Assembly: GCF_003946725.1 (NCBI RefSeq)
Contig: NZ_RHOY01000009.1
Span: forward strand, 1 to 64,000
Direction: 5' to 3'
Source: Agrilactobacillus yilanensis
Lineage (GTDB): Bacteria > Bacillota > Bacilli > Lactobacillales > Lactobacillaceae
Length of the DNA: 64,000 nucleotides
Below, in pieces: positions 49,221 through 57,464 of the stretch. The position numbers and the translations under genes were made by a program. Numbering within the stretch: position 1 is the first letter of the stretch; every line of letters begins with the position of its first letter. The notes beneath the pieces were generated by a model that saw only the letters and a program-made list of their open reading frames with translations, was not told the origin of the DNA and searched no databases.

Positions 49221-50213
49221 ATGAAAATTTTGATGTACAGTATTCGCCCAGATGAATTAGAAGCGGTTGCGGCTTGGGCTAAGGCTAATAACGTGACTGT
49301 AGAAACGACAAAAGACAGCTTTGATTTAAATAGTGTCGGCCAGGCAGAAGGCTATGATGGCATTGTGATTCAACAGCACGGTAAAGTTGCTGATCCAGAA
49401 ATTTATCAACGCTTAAAAGCCTATGGCATTCGACAAATTGGTTTAAGAATTACAGGTTATGACATCATTGATTTTGAACAAGCTAAAGCAAATGGACTTG
49501 TTGTCACCAATGTACCGGCTTACTCGCCAAGATCCGTTGGTGAAGAGACGTTGGCCCATACAATGTATTTGTTGCGGCATATTGGCCAATCTCACGCCCG
49601 TCAATTAAAGGGTGATTATAGCTGGGCTGGTTTAGAATCTAGAGAAATTCATAATTTGACCGTGGGGATTATTGGTGCTGGTAAAATTGGTAGCGCCGTT
49701 GCTCGCCTATTTAGTGCATTGGGGGCAACTGTAATTGCTCAAGATCCAATTCATCGACCAGAATTAAGTGATGTTTTGACGTATACCGATCGGGAAACAT
49801 TGTTAAAAACGGCAGATATTGTCACCTGTCACACCCCATTGACAGATGAAACACAGCATATGATTAATGCAGACTCACTGGCTTTGATGAAAAAAGAAGC
49901 TTTATTAATTAACTGTTCTCGAGGCCCAGTTGTGGATACTAAAGCGTTGATTACGGCTTTAACAACGGGCACAATTGCTGGTGCCGGGTTAGATACAGTG
50001 GAAGGTGAAACTGGTATTTTCGGGGCCGATCGAACAGGGACGGAATTGCACAATCCAGAGTTGGCACAATTAATTACGATGCCAAACGTTTCATTGACAC
50101 CACACATCGGTTTTTATACCAATGCGGCGGTTCAAAATATGGTAGATATTTCACTAAATGATACGTTAGCTATTTTAAACGGCCAACCTTGTGAACATAT
50201 TGTTGAAGGTTAG
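49221..50213 (+). CDS. D-2-hydroxyacid dehydrogenase (D-lactate / D-hydroxyisocaproate type)
   Basis: A 330-residue NAD-dependent D-isomer-specific dehydrogenase. The Rossmann motif is GIIGAGKIGSAVARLF (about 149). The catalytic Arg is in NCSRGPVVD, the Glu in LDTVEGE, and the His in LTPHIGFYT. Following an aromatic aminotransferase, it probably reduces phenylpyruvate and related 2-oxoacids to D-phenyllactate-type hydroxyacids; this is inferred. TTGGAGG precedes the ATG. Confidence 0.85.
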   Translation: MKILMYSIRPDELEAVAAWAKANNVTVETTKDSFDLNSVGQAEGYDGIVIQQHGKVADPEIYQRLKAYGIRQIGLRITGYDIIDFEQAKANGLVVTNVPAYSPRSVGEETLAHTMYLLRHIGQSHARQLKGDYSWAGLESREIHNLTVGIIGAGKIGSAVARLFSALGATVIAQDPIHRPELSDVLTYTDRETLLKTADIVTCHTPLTDETQHMINADSLALMKKEALLINCSRGPVVDTKALITALTTGTIAGAGLDTVEGETGIFGADRTGTELHNPELAQLITMPNVSLTPHIGFYTNAAVQNMVDISLNDTLAILNGQPCEHIVEG

Positions 50214-50217
50214 AGAC

Positions 50218-50246
50218 TTGCAATTTTTCAAGGCAACGTTTATAAT
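50218..50246 (+). promoter_or_regulatory. Promoter of the T-box/nhaC unit
   Basis: TTGCAA (50218-50223) and TATAAT (50241-50246) are exactly 17 bp apart. Confidence 0.75.
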
Positions 50247-50251
50247 CGTTT

Positions 50252-50503
50252 TATAATAATTTAAAGTCAAGTTTACATCAAGTAGTTCTTTATCTGAGCG
50301 TCAGGAAGTTGGCGGTTGCTGCGAGCCAATCAGGATAAAGGTGACGAAATACCGTAGACACATTTGGCAATGGTCAATAACTAGAATCCATTATCTTCTA
50401 GTGAGTGGTGTCCTTTTTTAGGACACAAGCTGGGTGGTACCACGGTAAAGTTTAAATCCAATCGTCCCTGTTGCAGTTTGTTGCAATAGGGATTTTTATT
50501 TGG
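50252..50503 (+). promoter_or_regulatory. T-box riboswitch (candidate tyrosine specifier)
   Basis: The canonical T-box core GGGTGGTACCACGG lies at 50432-50445. Stem I has a typical apical loop (GTTGGC-GGTTGCTGCGA-GCCAAT). GTTTAC (50271) can pair with GTAGAC (50355) as the base helix, leaving TAC in GACGAAATACC as the likely specifier (Tyr). A terminator, TCCCT-TTGCA / TGCAA-AGGGA plus T-run (50465-50498), follows. Uncharged tRNA binding would open the downstream transporter gene. Confidence 0.88.
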
Positions 50504-50534
50504 TCAAAAACATTACTGGAAGAGGGAAAATAAA

Positions 50535-51953
50535 ATGATGAGTCGGTTACCAAAGATTAAATTAGGGGAAGCAATTATTGTTTTGCTCGTAATTTTAGGA
50601 ATTATGGGTGTTGGCGTCATTGGCTTAGGCTTATCGCCCCAAGTACCCGTTTTACTAGCTATGACAGTTGCCATTTTTTGGGCAAAATTACGAGGCTTTA
50701 ATTGGCAAGAGATCAATACGGGGATTAAAGACGGTATTGATAAAGGGATTATTCCAATTGTTATTTTCATTTTAATTGGTGCAATGATTAGTACTTGGAT
50801 TGCTGCCGGGACAATTCCAACGTTAATGGTTTACGGTTTTAAGGCCATCAGTGCCCAATGGTTTTTACCAACCGTTTTCCTAGTTTGTTCGCTGGTAGGT
50901 GCAGCAGTTGGTAGTTGTTTTACCGTTGTTTCTACAGTGGGGATTGCCTTTTTCGGCATTGGGGTCACGATGAATTTTAATCCTGCTTTAGTTGCTGGAG
51001 CCATTGTCGCCGGCGGGGTCTTTGGCGATAAATTATCACCTTTATCTGAAACTAACAATTTGGCAGCCGCTGTTGTGGATACTGATTTGTTTAGCCATAT
51101 GAAAACAATTCTTTGGTCTATCTTACCAGCAGGGGCCATCACAACAATTGCCTTTGCTTTTATGGGGATGGGACATAACCATGCGGATATGAGCAAGATT
51201 AATACAACCGTAGCTGCTTTAACGAGTGATTTTCATATTTCAGTATTATCACTAATTCCAATTATTTTAGTTTTTGCTTGTGCAGCGATCAAAATGGCAG
51301 CTATTCCAACGATGCTGATCAATATTTTTGTCTCAGCAGTGATGATGTTTATTAACGACCATGGCTTAACTGTTAGTAAAGCCACCGACATTATTACCAA
51401 TGGTTACGTCGCCAAAACAAGTAATCATGAAGTTAATATTTTATTATCTCGAGGTGGCATTGTGAGCATGATGCCAACAGTTGCCTTAATTGTACTTACT
51501 TTGTCTTTAGGTGGTCTATTGGTTCACTTTGGACTAATCAATGCCGTTATGCTACCACTAGCCAAACATCTAAATACTTCTGGCAAATTAGTCGCTGCCG
51601 CTTTAGCAACTTGTATCGGCGTAAATATCTTTGTAGGTGAACAGTTCTTATCTATTATTTTACCGGGCCGGGCCTTTAAGAAAACATTTAATGAAGGCGG
51701 CTTGGCCAGCGGGGCATTAGGTCGTATTTTAGAAGATGGCGGCACCGTCTTAAACTACCTTGTACCTTGGGGCGTCGGTGGCGTATTCATCGCCAACACC
51801 TTAGGCGTACCAACCATTCAATACCTACCCTTCGTATTCTTCAGCCTCTTATGCCCAGTAATGTCACTCATTAGCGGCTTCACTGGAATTGGATTGATGA
51901 AACTGGATAAAGAAAATGAACAAAAAATAGCACAGGAAACAGCCAGAGCGTAA
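50535..51953 (+). CDS. NhaC-family antiporter-like transporter, probable tyrosine transporter
   Basis: A 472-residue membrane protein with about 11-12 helices and the NhaC-type segment GGVFGDKLSPLSETNNLAAA (about 160-180). NhaC/YheL homologues controlled by tyrosine T-boxes have been proposed as tyrosine transporters rather than Na+/H+ antiporters, and the T-box here fits that. The last codons merge into the start of hairpin repeat C (CCAGAGCG before the stop). Confidence 0.82.
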   Translation: MMSRLPKIKLGEAIIVLLVILGIMGVGVIGLGLSPQVPVLLAMTVAIFWAKLRGFNWQEINTGIKDGIDKGIIPIVIFILIGAMISTWIAAGTIPTLMVYGFKAISAQWFLPTVFLVCSLVGAAVGSCFTVVSTVGIAFFGIGVTMNFNPALVAGAIVAGGVFGDKLSPLSETNNLAAAVVDTDLFSHMKTILWSILPAGAITTIAFAFMGMGHNHADMSKINTTVAALTSDFHISVLSLIPIILVFACAAIKMAAIPTMLINIFVSAVMMFINDHGLTVSKATDIITNGYVAKTSNHEVNILLSRGGIVSMMPTVALIVLTLSLGGLLVHFGLINAVMLPLAKHLNTSGKLVAAALATCIGVNIFVGEQFLSIILPGRAFKKTFNEGGLASGALGRILEDGGTVLNYLVPWGVGGVFIANTLGVPTIQYLPFVFFSLLCPVMSLISGFTGIGLMKLDKENEQKIAQETARA

Positions 51954-52310
51954 CCAAAGACGGGTTGATTTTGAGCATAGCCTAGACTAACGATGTAAGC
52001 GTACTTCGCTTACAAGTTAGACGTAGCTAAGCACAGAAATCAGTCTTTGGGAACGCGTTTCAGAGCCAGAGCGTGAAAAGTTACGGGTGACAATGCACAT
52101 AACCTAGACTTACGACATAAGCCCGGTCTTGGCTTGTGAGTAAGGCGTAGTTATGTAAATTGTCAGTAATTTTGAACGCGTTTCAAAATCAGAGCGTGAA
52201 CTAGAGCGGGAAAGCCTCGAGCACTAACCTAGAATCTTGCAGAGTGTCGTCAGACACGCAAGAGATTCGTAGTTAGGTGAGAGCTTTGCTCTAGTAAGCG
52301 CATTTCAAAA
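51943..52310 (+). repeat. Long-hairpin repeat array, copy C (three units)
   Basis: C1 (51954-52050) pairs CCAAAGAC with GTCTTTGG. C2 (52081-52169) pairs TTAC..GACAAT with ATTGTC..GTAA. C3 (52200-52295) pairs ACTAGAGC with GCTCTAGT. Each has an inner TAGCCTAG- or TAACCTAG-type arm opposite CGTAGCTA or CGTAGTTA, and a variable tip hairpin. The spacer GAACGCGTTTC...CAGAGCGTGA separates units. Orientation is opposite to copies A and B. Confidence 0.88.
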
Positions 52311-52316
52311 ATAAAA

Positions 52317-52353
52317 CAAAAAACCTTGAGAAAATAAAATCTCAAGGTTTTTT
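52317..52353. terminator. Intrinsic terminator
   Basis: AAAACCTTGAGA pairs with TCTCAAGGTTTT, flanked by A- and T-runs, after the repeat array. Confidence 0.85.
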
Positions 52354-52447
52354 GTTATACGCTGTGCATTTCAGGGAATATTCTCACTAAATTGGAATAC
52401 TCGGCACTTTTATTAACACTATTATAGGAAGAAAGTTTAAAATTAAG

Positions 52448-52951
52448 TTAGTCCCCGAATGGGCCCTTGCCTAAGAAGGCATTCAATGTCCAGATATTCT
52501 TGTCGATTTCACCTTTGAAACCATTCAACATATCTTGAGTTGGCCAGTCTTTTTCGGCATCGCTAATTTCCATCGCTTTTTGATAAACATCCCGAAGATA
52601 TTCAAATTGGTTAACTAAACGTGCAACATAGTCTTCCATAGAATACTTGCCGAATTCACCAGGTTCTTCTGGTAAACCAGTGTGATCCATGAATTCTTGA
52701 GTTGTAGAATAAGGGGCACCGCCAATTTCGATTAAACGTTCGGCGATTTCATCAAGATGAACACCTAATTGATCCATGTATTCGTCCATTAAAGGATGTA
52801 AACGGAAGAATTCTTTGCCCCGCATATACCAATGTGTTTGATGAATGTTTACGCTGAGTTGGCTGATATCAGCAACCAGTTGATTTAAAATTTGTCTTGT
52901 TTCAGGATAGTCGTACTTGTTTTGACCTTCAACGTTTAGTTTATTAATCAT
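52448..52951 (-). CDS. dps: Dps-like ferritin (DNA-protecting miniferritin)
   Basis: A 167-residue four-helix protein of Dps length. Ferroxidase residues are visible in NIHQTHWYMRG (His), HPLMDEYMDQL (Asp) and HLDEIAERL (Glu). It stores iron using peroxide and protects DNA under oxidative stress. AGGAGG precedes the ATG. A TATCA-N13-TGATA dyad near 53008 in the upstream region is a candidate regulator site. Confidence 0.92.
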   Translation of the reverse strand: MINKLNVEGQNKYDYPETRQILNQLVADISQLSVNIHQTHWYMRGKEFFRLHPLMDEYMDQLGVHLDEIAERLIEIGGAPYSTTQEFMDHTGLPEEPGEFGKYSMEDYVARLVNQFEYLRDVYQKAMEISDAEKDWPTQDMLNGFKGEIDKNIWTLNAFLGKGPFGD

Positions 52952-53190
52952 AAAAATACCTCCTAAATTAAAATCACTTTAATCTACTGAACATATATAT
53001 CATAACTAATTATTGATATAAAATCAAGCGTTTATTTACAATAAATTAGAAACAGAAACAGCTATTCTGATCATAAAGAAATCGGTACCAACGGGGTGCT
53101 TTACAAATTATGAGCTCTCCGTCCTAAGACGGAAAAGTTAATACGCTAAACATGGTAAACTATGAGTAATCATAAAAAAGGAGTAAGAAA

Positions 53191-53799
53191 ATGACAAATA
53201 ATCAATCACAAAAACATACAGCACGTAATATTTTAATTGGTGTTGCCATTATTGTGGTAGGGCTAATCATGATTGGCGTGAACACCTACAATGGTTTGGC
53301 AAAACAAAACCAAAAAGTAGAATCAGCTTGGTCCCAAGTTCAAAATGTCATGCAGCGGCGTTATGACTTAGTCCCAAATTTAGTCAACTCTGTCAAAGGT
53401 AGTATGAAACAAGAGCAAAAAGTATTTGGGGATATTGCGGCTGCACGTAAAAGTTACAACAGTGCCAGCTCTACAAAAGAAAAAATTAGTGCCAACGCTA
53501 AATTAGATCAATCCGTAGGCACTTTAGTCAATGTGATTCAAGAAAATTATCCAGATCTAAAAAGCAACGAGAATGTACAAACACTAATGACTCAATTAGA
53601 AGGCACAGAAAATCGAATCTCAGTCGAACGCAAACGCTACAACGATGCTGTTCAAACCTATAATCAAAGTATGGTTACTTTCCCTAAAAATATTTTTGCA
53701 AATATGATGGGCTTAGGCCAAAAACCTTATTTCAAGGCCAGCACGAACGCACAAAATGCACCAACCGTTAACTTCGATGATACAACTGATGGGAAGTGA
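53191..53799 (+). CDS. LemA-family protein
   Basis: A 202-residue protein with one N-terminal membrane helix (about 12-33). A long helical domain beginning with VESAWSQVQNVMQRRYDLVPNLV, the LemA signature, follows. AAGGAG precedes the ATG. It overlaps the TPM-domain gene by 4 bp, the standard LemA-TPM pairing. The function is unknown; a role at the cell envelope is inferred. Confidence 0.9.
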   Translation: MTNNQSQKHTARNILIGVAIIVVGLIMIGVNTYNGLAKQNQKVESAWSQVQNVMQRRYDLVPNLVNSVKGSMKQEQKVFGDIAAARKSYNSASSTKEKISANAKLDQSVGTLVNVIQENYPDLKSNENVQTLMTQLEGTENRISVERKRYNDAVQTYNQSMVTFPKNIFANMMGLGQKPYFKASTNAQNAPTVNFDDTTDGK

Positions 53800-54668
53800 G
53801 TTACGTGCGGGTTAAACGACAGATTTTAAGCGGACTGGCAGCGGTTTTTGGCTTATTATTCGCTTTGATGCTCGCACAGCCAACCCTGGCAGCACTTCCA
53901 GCAAAACCGCAATATAATTTTTATGATGAAGCCAACGTTTTAAATGAAAAAACTAAAAAGCTCGTAAGTGATAAAAATTTGTACTATACCAATCGCAAAG
54001 CCAAACCTCAAGTTGTACTGGCCGTAGTTAAAAGCACGGATGGTGACGAAATTGACAGTTATGCACCAGATCTTTTTCAAAAATGGGGCATTGGCCAAAC
54101 TGGGAAAGATAACGGGATTTTGATTCTGTATGCCGTTAATGGTGGTGCCCGTAACGTCCGAATTGAAGTGGGTTACGGGATGGAATCGGTGATTACAGAT
54201 AGTATTGCTGGCCGGATTTTAAATAATAATAAAGCCAATCTAAAATCTACCGATACAGCTAAAATTAATCAAGGCCTGCAAAAAACGTTTAACAGCGTGA
54301 CTTCTTTAGTAGATGCGCATTATGGCTATAAAGGCGACAAAAATAATCTGTCTGCGGCTGAGGTGGAAAAACTAAAGAATGGCCAAACTGTAAGTAAACG
54401 CTGGATGAAGGCGATTGGGTTAATAGTCGCTGTTTTAGTCGTTGTGTTTATTATTTTGAGCAGCGGTAATAATGGCGGTGGCGGTTCTGGACCAGGCTCT
54501 GGGAATCGACGGCGTGGTGGGCTGCCTTGGTGGATTTGGGCTGGCTCGGGTTCTTCAGGTTCTTCATGGGGCGGTGGTTCTTCAGGCTCGTCCGGTGGTG
54601 GCTTTGGCGGCTTCGGTGGCTTTTCTGGTGGTGGCGGTTCTTCAGGCGGTGGCGGTGCCTCAATTTAA
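53796..54668 (+). CDS. TPM-domain (YgcG-like) membrane protein with Gly/Ser-rich tail
   Basis: A 290-residue protein starting at GTG. It has a signal peptide (1-32), a TPM domain (about 40-175, with YDEANVLNEKTK and VRIEVGYGMESVITD), and one membrane helix (about 203-221). A C-terminal tail (225-290) made almost entirely of Gly and Ser with a few Trp and Phe follows. It overlaps lemA. The Gly-rich tail is typical of the family. Confidence 0.88.
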   Translation: MSYVRVKRQILSGLAAVFGLLFALMLAQPTLAALPAKPQYNFYDEANVLNEKTKKLVSDKNLYYTNRKAKPQVVLAVVKSTDGDEIDSYAPDLFQKWGIGQTGKDNGILILYAVNGGARNVRIEVGYGMESVITDSIAGRILNNNKANLKSTDTAKINQGLQKTFNSVTSLVDAHYGYKGDKNNLSAAEVEKLKNGQTVSKRWMKAIGLIVAVLVVVFIILSSGNNGGGGSGPGSGNRRRGGLPWWIWAGSGSSGSSWGGGSSGSSGGGFGGFGGFSGGGGSSGGGGASI

Positions 54669-54750
54669 GGCTTTCAATATTGTCACATGTATTGCGCAGT
54701 GGGAACGCTTCAGCTAGAATGAAAGAAAATTCTAGAAATGGGCCACGGCT

Positions 54751-55119
54751 ATGAAGAAATATAAAAAAAGACTAATTTTAAGTCTAGTTGTACTAGCAGC
54801 CGCACTTAGCATTTACAAAATCTATGATTATGTTGCGATGGCGCGAGTGGCCTACTATACACAAGTCACGCAAAAAGGTCAGCGCGTCGTGGATACAGGG
54901 GATAGCGGGAAACATTACACAAGCTACCGCTATCAGTTAACGGGGTATGATAAAACTGGAACAGCCCAAACTTTGGACTTTACCAATCCTAGTGCCAAGC
55001 CGTTAAAGCAAGAAATATATTTGAAAGTAATTTATGAACAAAAAAGAGGCGTCATCCAATGGCAGCCAGTAATACAAACTAAAATCCCTGAAAAAGCAAT
55101 CGCAAAATTGAATCAATAA
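54751..55119 (+). CDS. YxeA-family (DUF1093) secreted protein
   Basis: A 122-residue protein with an N-terminal signal or anchor helix (residues 7-24) and a small beta-barrel-like domain. The YYTQVTQKGQRV and SYRYQLTGYDKTG segments are as in YxeA/DUF1093 proteins. The SD is weak. It follows lemA/TPM by 82 bp. The function is unknown. Confidence 0.7.
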   Translation: MKKYKKRLILSLVVLAAALSIYKIYDYVAMARVAYYTQVTQKGQRVVDTGDSGKHYTSYRYQLTGYDKTGTAQTLDFTNPSAKPLKQEIYLKVIYEQKRGVIQWQPVIQTKIPEKAIAKLNQ

Positions 55120-55386
55120 ATCAGAGCGCAAACAAGTAGTGATGCGTACGTTTAAAAACACATCTGATATAATTAAAAAGCTTAGTTTAGCTGTAAAATA
55201 TAAATAGAGACTGTGTCAAAATTATTTTTTGACGCGGTCTCTATTTTTTAGGAAAAATAATTATGATAATTCCTTAAAAGTCTATGGAATATATTTGTGT
55301 TACCAATAATTAATTAATCTAATAACTGGGTGTAATTTTAAGTTTAAGGAATATCAAAAAATATTAAAAAATACTTGTATTATGAT
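55120..55386. other. AT-rich intergenic region with a terminator
   Basis: Contains the terminator at 55205-55250. The remaining AT-rich sequence up to the yeiH stop shows no gene or recognisable site. Confidence 0.4.
55205..55250. terminator. Intrinsic terminator
   Basis: AGAGAC-G-GTCAAAA pairs with TTTTGAC-C-GTCTCT, followed by ATTTTTT. Confidence 0.85.
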
Positions 55387-56400
55387 TTAAATCAATAGTA
55401 GACTAATAAGACCTAAAGCGCTAATCACCTGGATGCTACCAACACCTAAGCCGTAAATGGCAAACTTTTTACCAGATTTTAAAAATGAGGCTAGGTTTAA
55501 TCGCAAACCGATAGCGGCTAAGGCTATAATTTCGAACCAAGAACTTAAAGTATGGGCACTGCTCGTAAGTAAAGCAGGTAAGGGTAAAAGACTATTTAAA
55601 ATACAAAGAATTAAAAAACCTGCCACGTACCACGGTAACCAGTGACCAGAAGTTCGTTGTTCGCTGACTTGAAAGTCTGTTTCGACTTGAGATTGAAGTT
55701 GTTTTTGATGCATTCTACCGAAGATAAACACAACAAAAACTAACATCATGATCCGCATAATTTTGAATAGTGTTGCAAATTGCACAGTGGTTTGATTAAT
55801 CATACTGGCGCTGGCGACAACTTGACCAACAGACTGCAACGTCCCACCGATTAAAGCACCACGTAAGAGTAAGTTATGATTAAAAGCCAGCAAGCTTAAA
55901 AATGGTAAAGACAGCATTAAGACAGTGCCCATTAAGTTGACTAAGGTGATAACCATCCCTTTATCCGTATCATCAGCTTCAATCACGGGCGTAATTGAGG
56001 CAATCGCACTAGAACCGCAGACAGCATTACCACCGGCCATTAATAAAGTTGTACCTTCGTTAAAGCCTAATTTCTTACCAATGAAAATAGCACTGACAAT
56101 CGTAATGGTCATTTGTAAAAGAATGAAGATCAAACCACTGAGGCCAATTTGTCCAATCGTTTGAAATGTAATCGTCATGCCCAGCAGCATTACGGAATAT
56201 TCTAGTAGCTTCTGTTCAGAGAACTTAGTGCCTGCTTGCAGCCGCTGTTGTTTAAAAAGCGTATTACCTAAAAAGATACCTAGCAGAATTGCGATTGTGG
56301 CGGCACCAAGTTTTGGCAAGTAACGACTTAACATTTGGGCACAGATGGCAATGACAAAGCTGAGTAGGAGTCCTGGAAGAATTGTTTTAACTTTTTTCAT
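55387..56400 (-). CDS. yeiH: YeiH-family putative sulfate/anion exporter
   Basis: A 337-residue membrane protein with about ten helices. The MAGGNAVCGSSAIASITPVI signature of the YeiH/PF03601 family is near residue 90. The ATG at 56400 was chosen because GAGG lies 6 nt upstream, giving the usual family length. It is divergent from a LysR regulator, the common CysL/YeiE-YeiH layout. The substrate is unproven. Confidence 0.85.
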   Translation of the reverse strand: MKKVKTILPGLLLSFVIAICAQMLSRYLPKLGAATIAILLGIFLGNTLFKQQRLQAGTKFSEQKLLEYSVMLLGMTITFQTIGQIGLSGLIFILLQMTITIVSAIFIGKKLGFNEGTTLLMAGGNAVCGSSAIASITPVIEADDTDKGMVITLVNLMGTVLMLSLPFLSLLAFNHNLLLRGALIGGTLQSVGQVVASASMINQTTVQFATLFKIMRIMMLVFVVFIFGRMHQKQLQSQVETDFQVSEQRTSGHWLPWYVAGFLILCILNSLLPLPALLTSSAHTLSSWFEIIALAAIGLRLNLASFLKSGKKFAIYGLGVGSIQVISALGLISLLLI

Positions 56401-56505
56401 AAAAAACCTCGAATCATTTTTTTTCAGTTTATCAAAGGTTTTGATATAATGAAAATAGATAATTATGATAGAAATCATTATGAATCATAATAGAAGTGGG
56501 GATCT
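56401..56505. promoter_or_regulatory. Divergent control region between yeiH and its LysR regulator
   Basis: Contains TATAAT (56443-56448) for the LysR gene. A long dyad ATTATGAT-N14-ATCATAAT with an inner ATGAT/ATCAT (about 56462-56491) is a plausible LysR-type binding site. Confidence 0.5.
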
Positions 56506-57330
56506 ATGTTTAATCAATTGGAAACATTCAAAATGGTCTATGAAGTTCAGAATTTCTCATTGGCGGCAAAGCAACTCTTTATTGCCCAACCGACAGTGTC
56601 AACACATATTCAGCAGTTAGAAAGGTACTTTGGGCAGCAGTTATTTCAACGCAAAGGCCGTAAGGAAGTGCAGCCTACACCGGCAGCTCGCCGACTTTAT
56701 GCGCGCGTGAATCATTTGCTGGATGACTGGCAATCCATTACTGAAGTGATGGGACAAACCGATAGCGAAGATACATTTCATGTTCGAATTGGTGCGTCAC
56801 AAACAGTGGCGGTCTATAAATTGCCACAAGTTTTAACACAATTAACAACTCAGTTTAAAAAGATGGTATTAACGGTAGAAATGGCTAATTCAGCGACCAT
56901 TTTAAAACGGGTCAGTGAGCATAAATTAGACTTTGGTTTTATTGAAAAACCGATTACAACTGATGGCGTCCGCCGACGTGATTTTGGTACCGATCAATTG
57001 GTACGTGCTGGAGATCTAAATAGTGACATGTGGTTATTACGGGAAGAAGGCTCGGGCGTCGGCTACTATACGCGGATGTTTTTACAAAGCGAAAACATTC
57101 AGCCGAAGCGAATTATGAAAGTAGCGAACAATGAGATTATTGTGCAGCTGCTAAAACAAGGCTTAGGACAAACGATTGTCTCTAAACGTGCTGTGCCTGT
57201 AGGGATAGCCTTTGAAGCTTTGCCCAAGAGTTATCAGCGGCATTTTTATTTATTGAGCCGAGATCACTTGACGACTCAGGATCAGCGGGTAGAACAGTAT
57301 TTAATGGAACATCTAAGTGACTGTCGTTAA
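56506..57330 (+). CDS. LysR-family regulator (CysL/YeiE-like)
   Basis: A 274-residue regulator with an N-terminal winged HTH (1-60, FSLAAKQLFIAQPTVSTHIQQL) and a LysR effector domain (about 87-270). Divergence from yeiH suggests it controls that gene, as CysL/YeiE homologues do in response to sulfur signals. GTGGGG precedes the ATG. Confidence 0.88.
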   Translation: MFNQLETFKMVYEVQNFSLAAKQLFIAQPTVSTHIQQLERYFGQQLFQRKGRKEVQPTPAARRLYARVNHLLDDWQSITEVMGQTDSEDTFHVRIGASQTVAVYKLPQVLTQLTTQFKKMVLTVEMANSATILKRVSEHKLDFGFIEKPITTDGVRRRDFGTDQLVRAGDLNSDMWLLREEGSGVGYYTRMFLQSENIQPKRIMKVANNEIIVQLLKQGLGQTIVSKRAVPVGIAFEALPKSYQRHFYLLSRDHLTTQDQRVEQYLMEHLSDCR

Positions 57331-57464
57331 AAATAAAGATTTTTGGGGCTTTCCAAGCATATTTTCTTAGATGGCGGGTTTAAAATGGTAAAATAAAGTT
57401 GGAGATAAAACGATTAGTATAAAGTTATATAGTTAGTTTTTTAGAATTAAAAGAGGGGTTGTTT

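Noticed and set aside
54451-54754. Several overlapping frames on both strands around the Gly/Ser-rich tail
   Set aside because: Repetitive GGT/GGC codons open all frames; only the TPM-protein frame continues a known domain.
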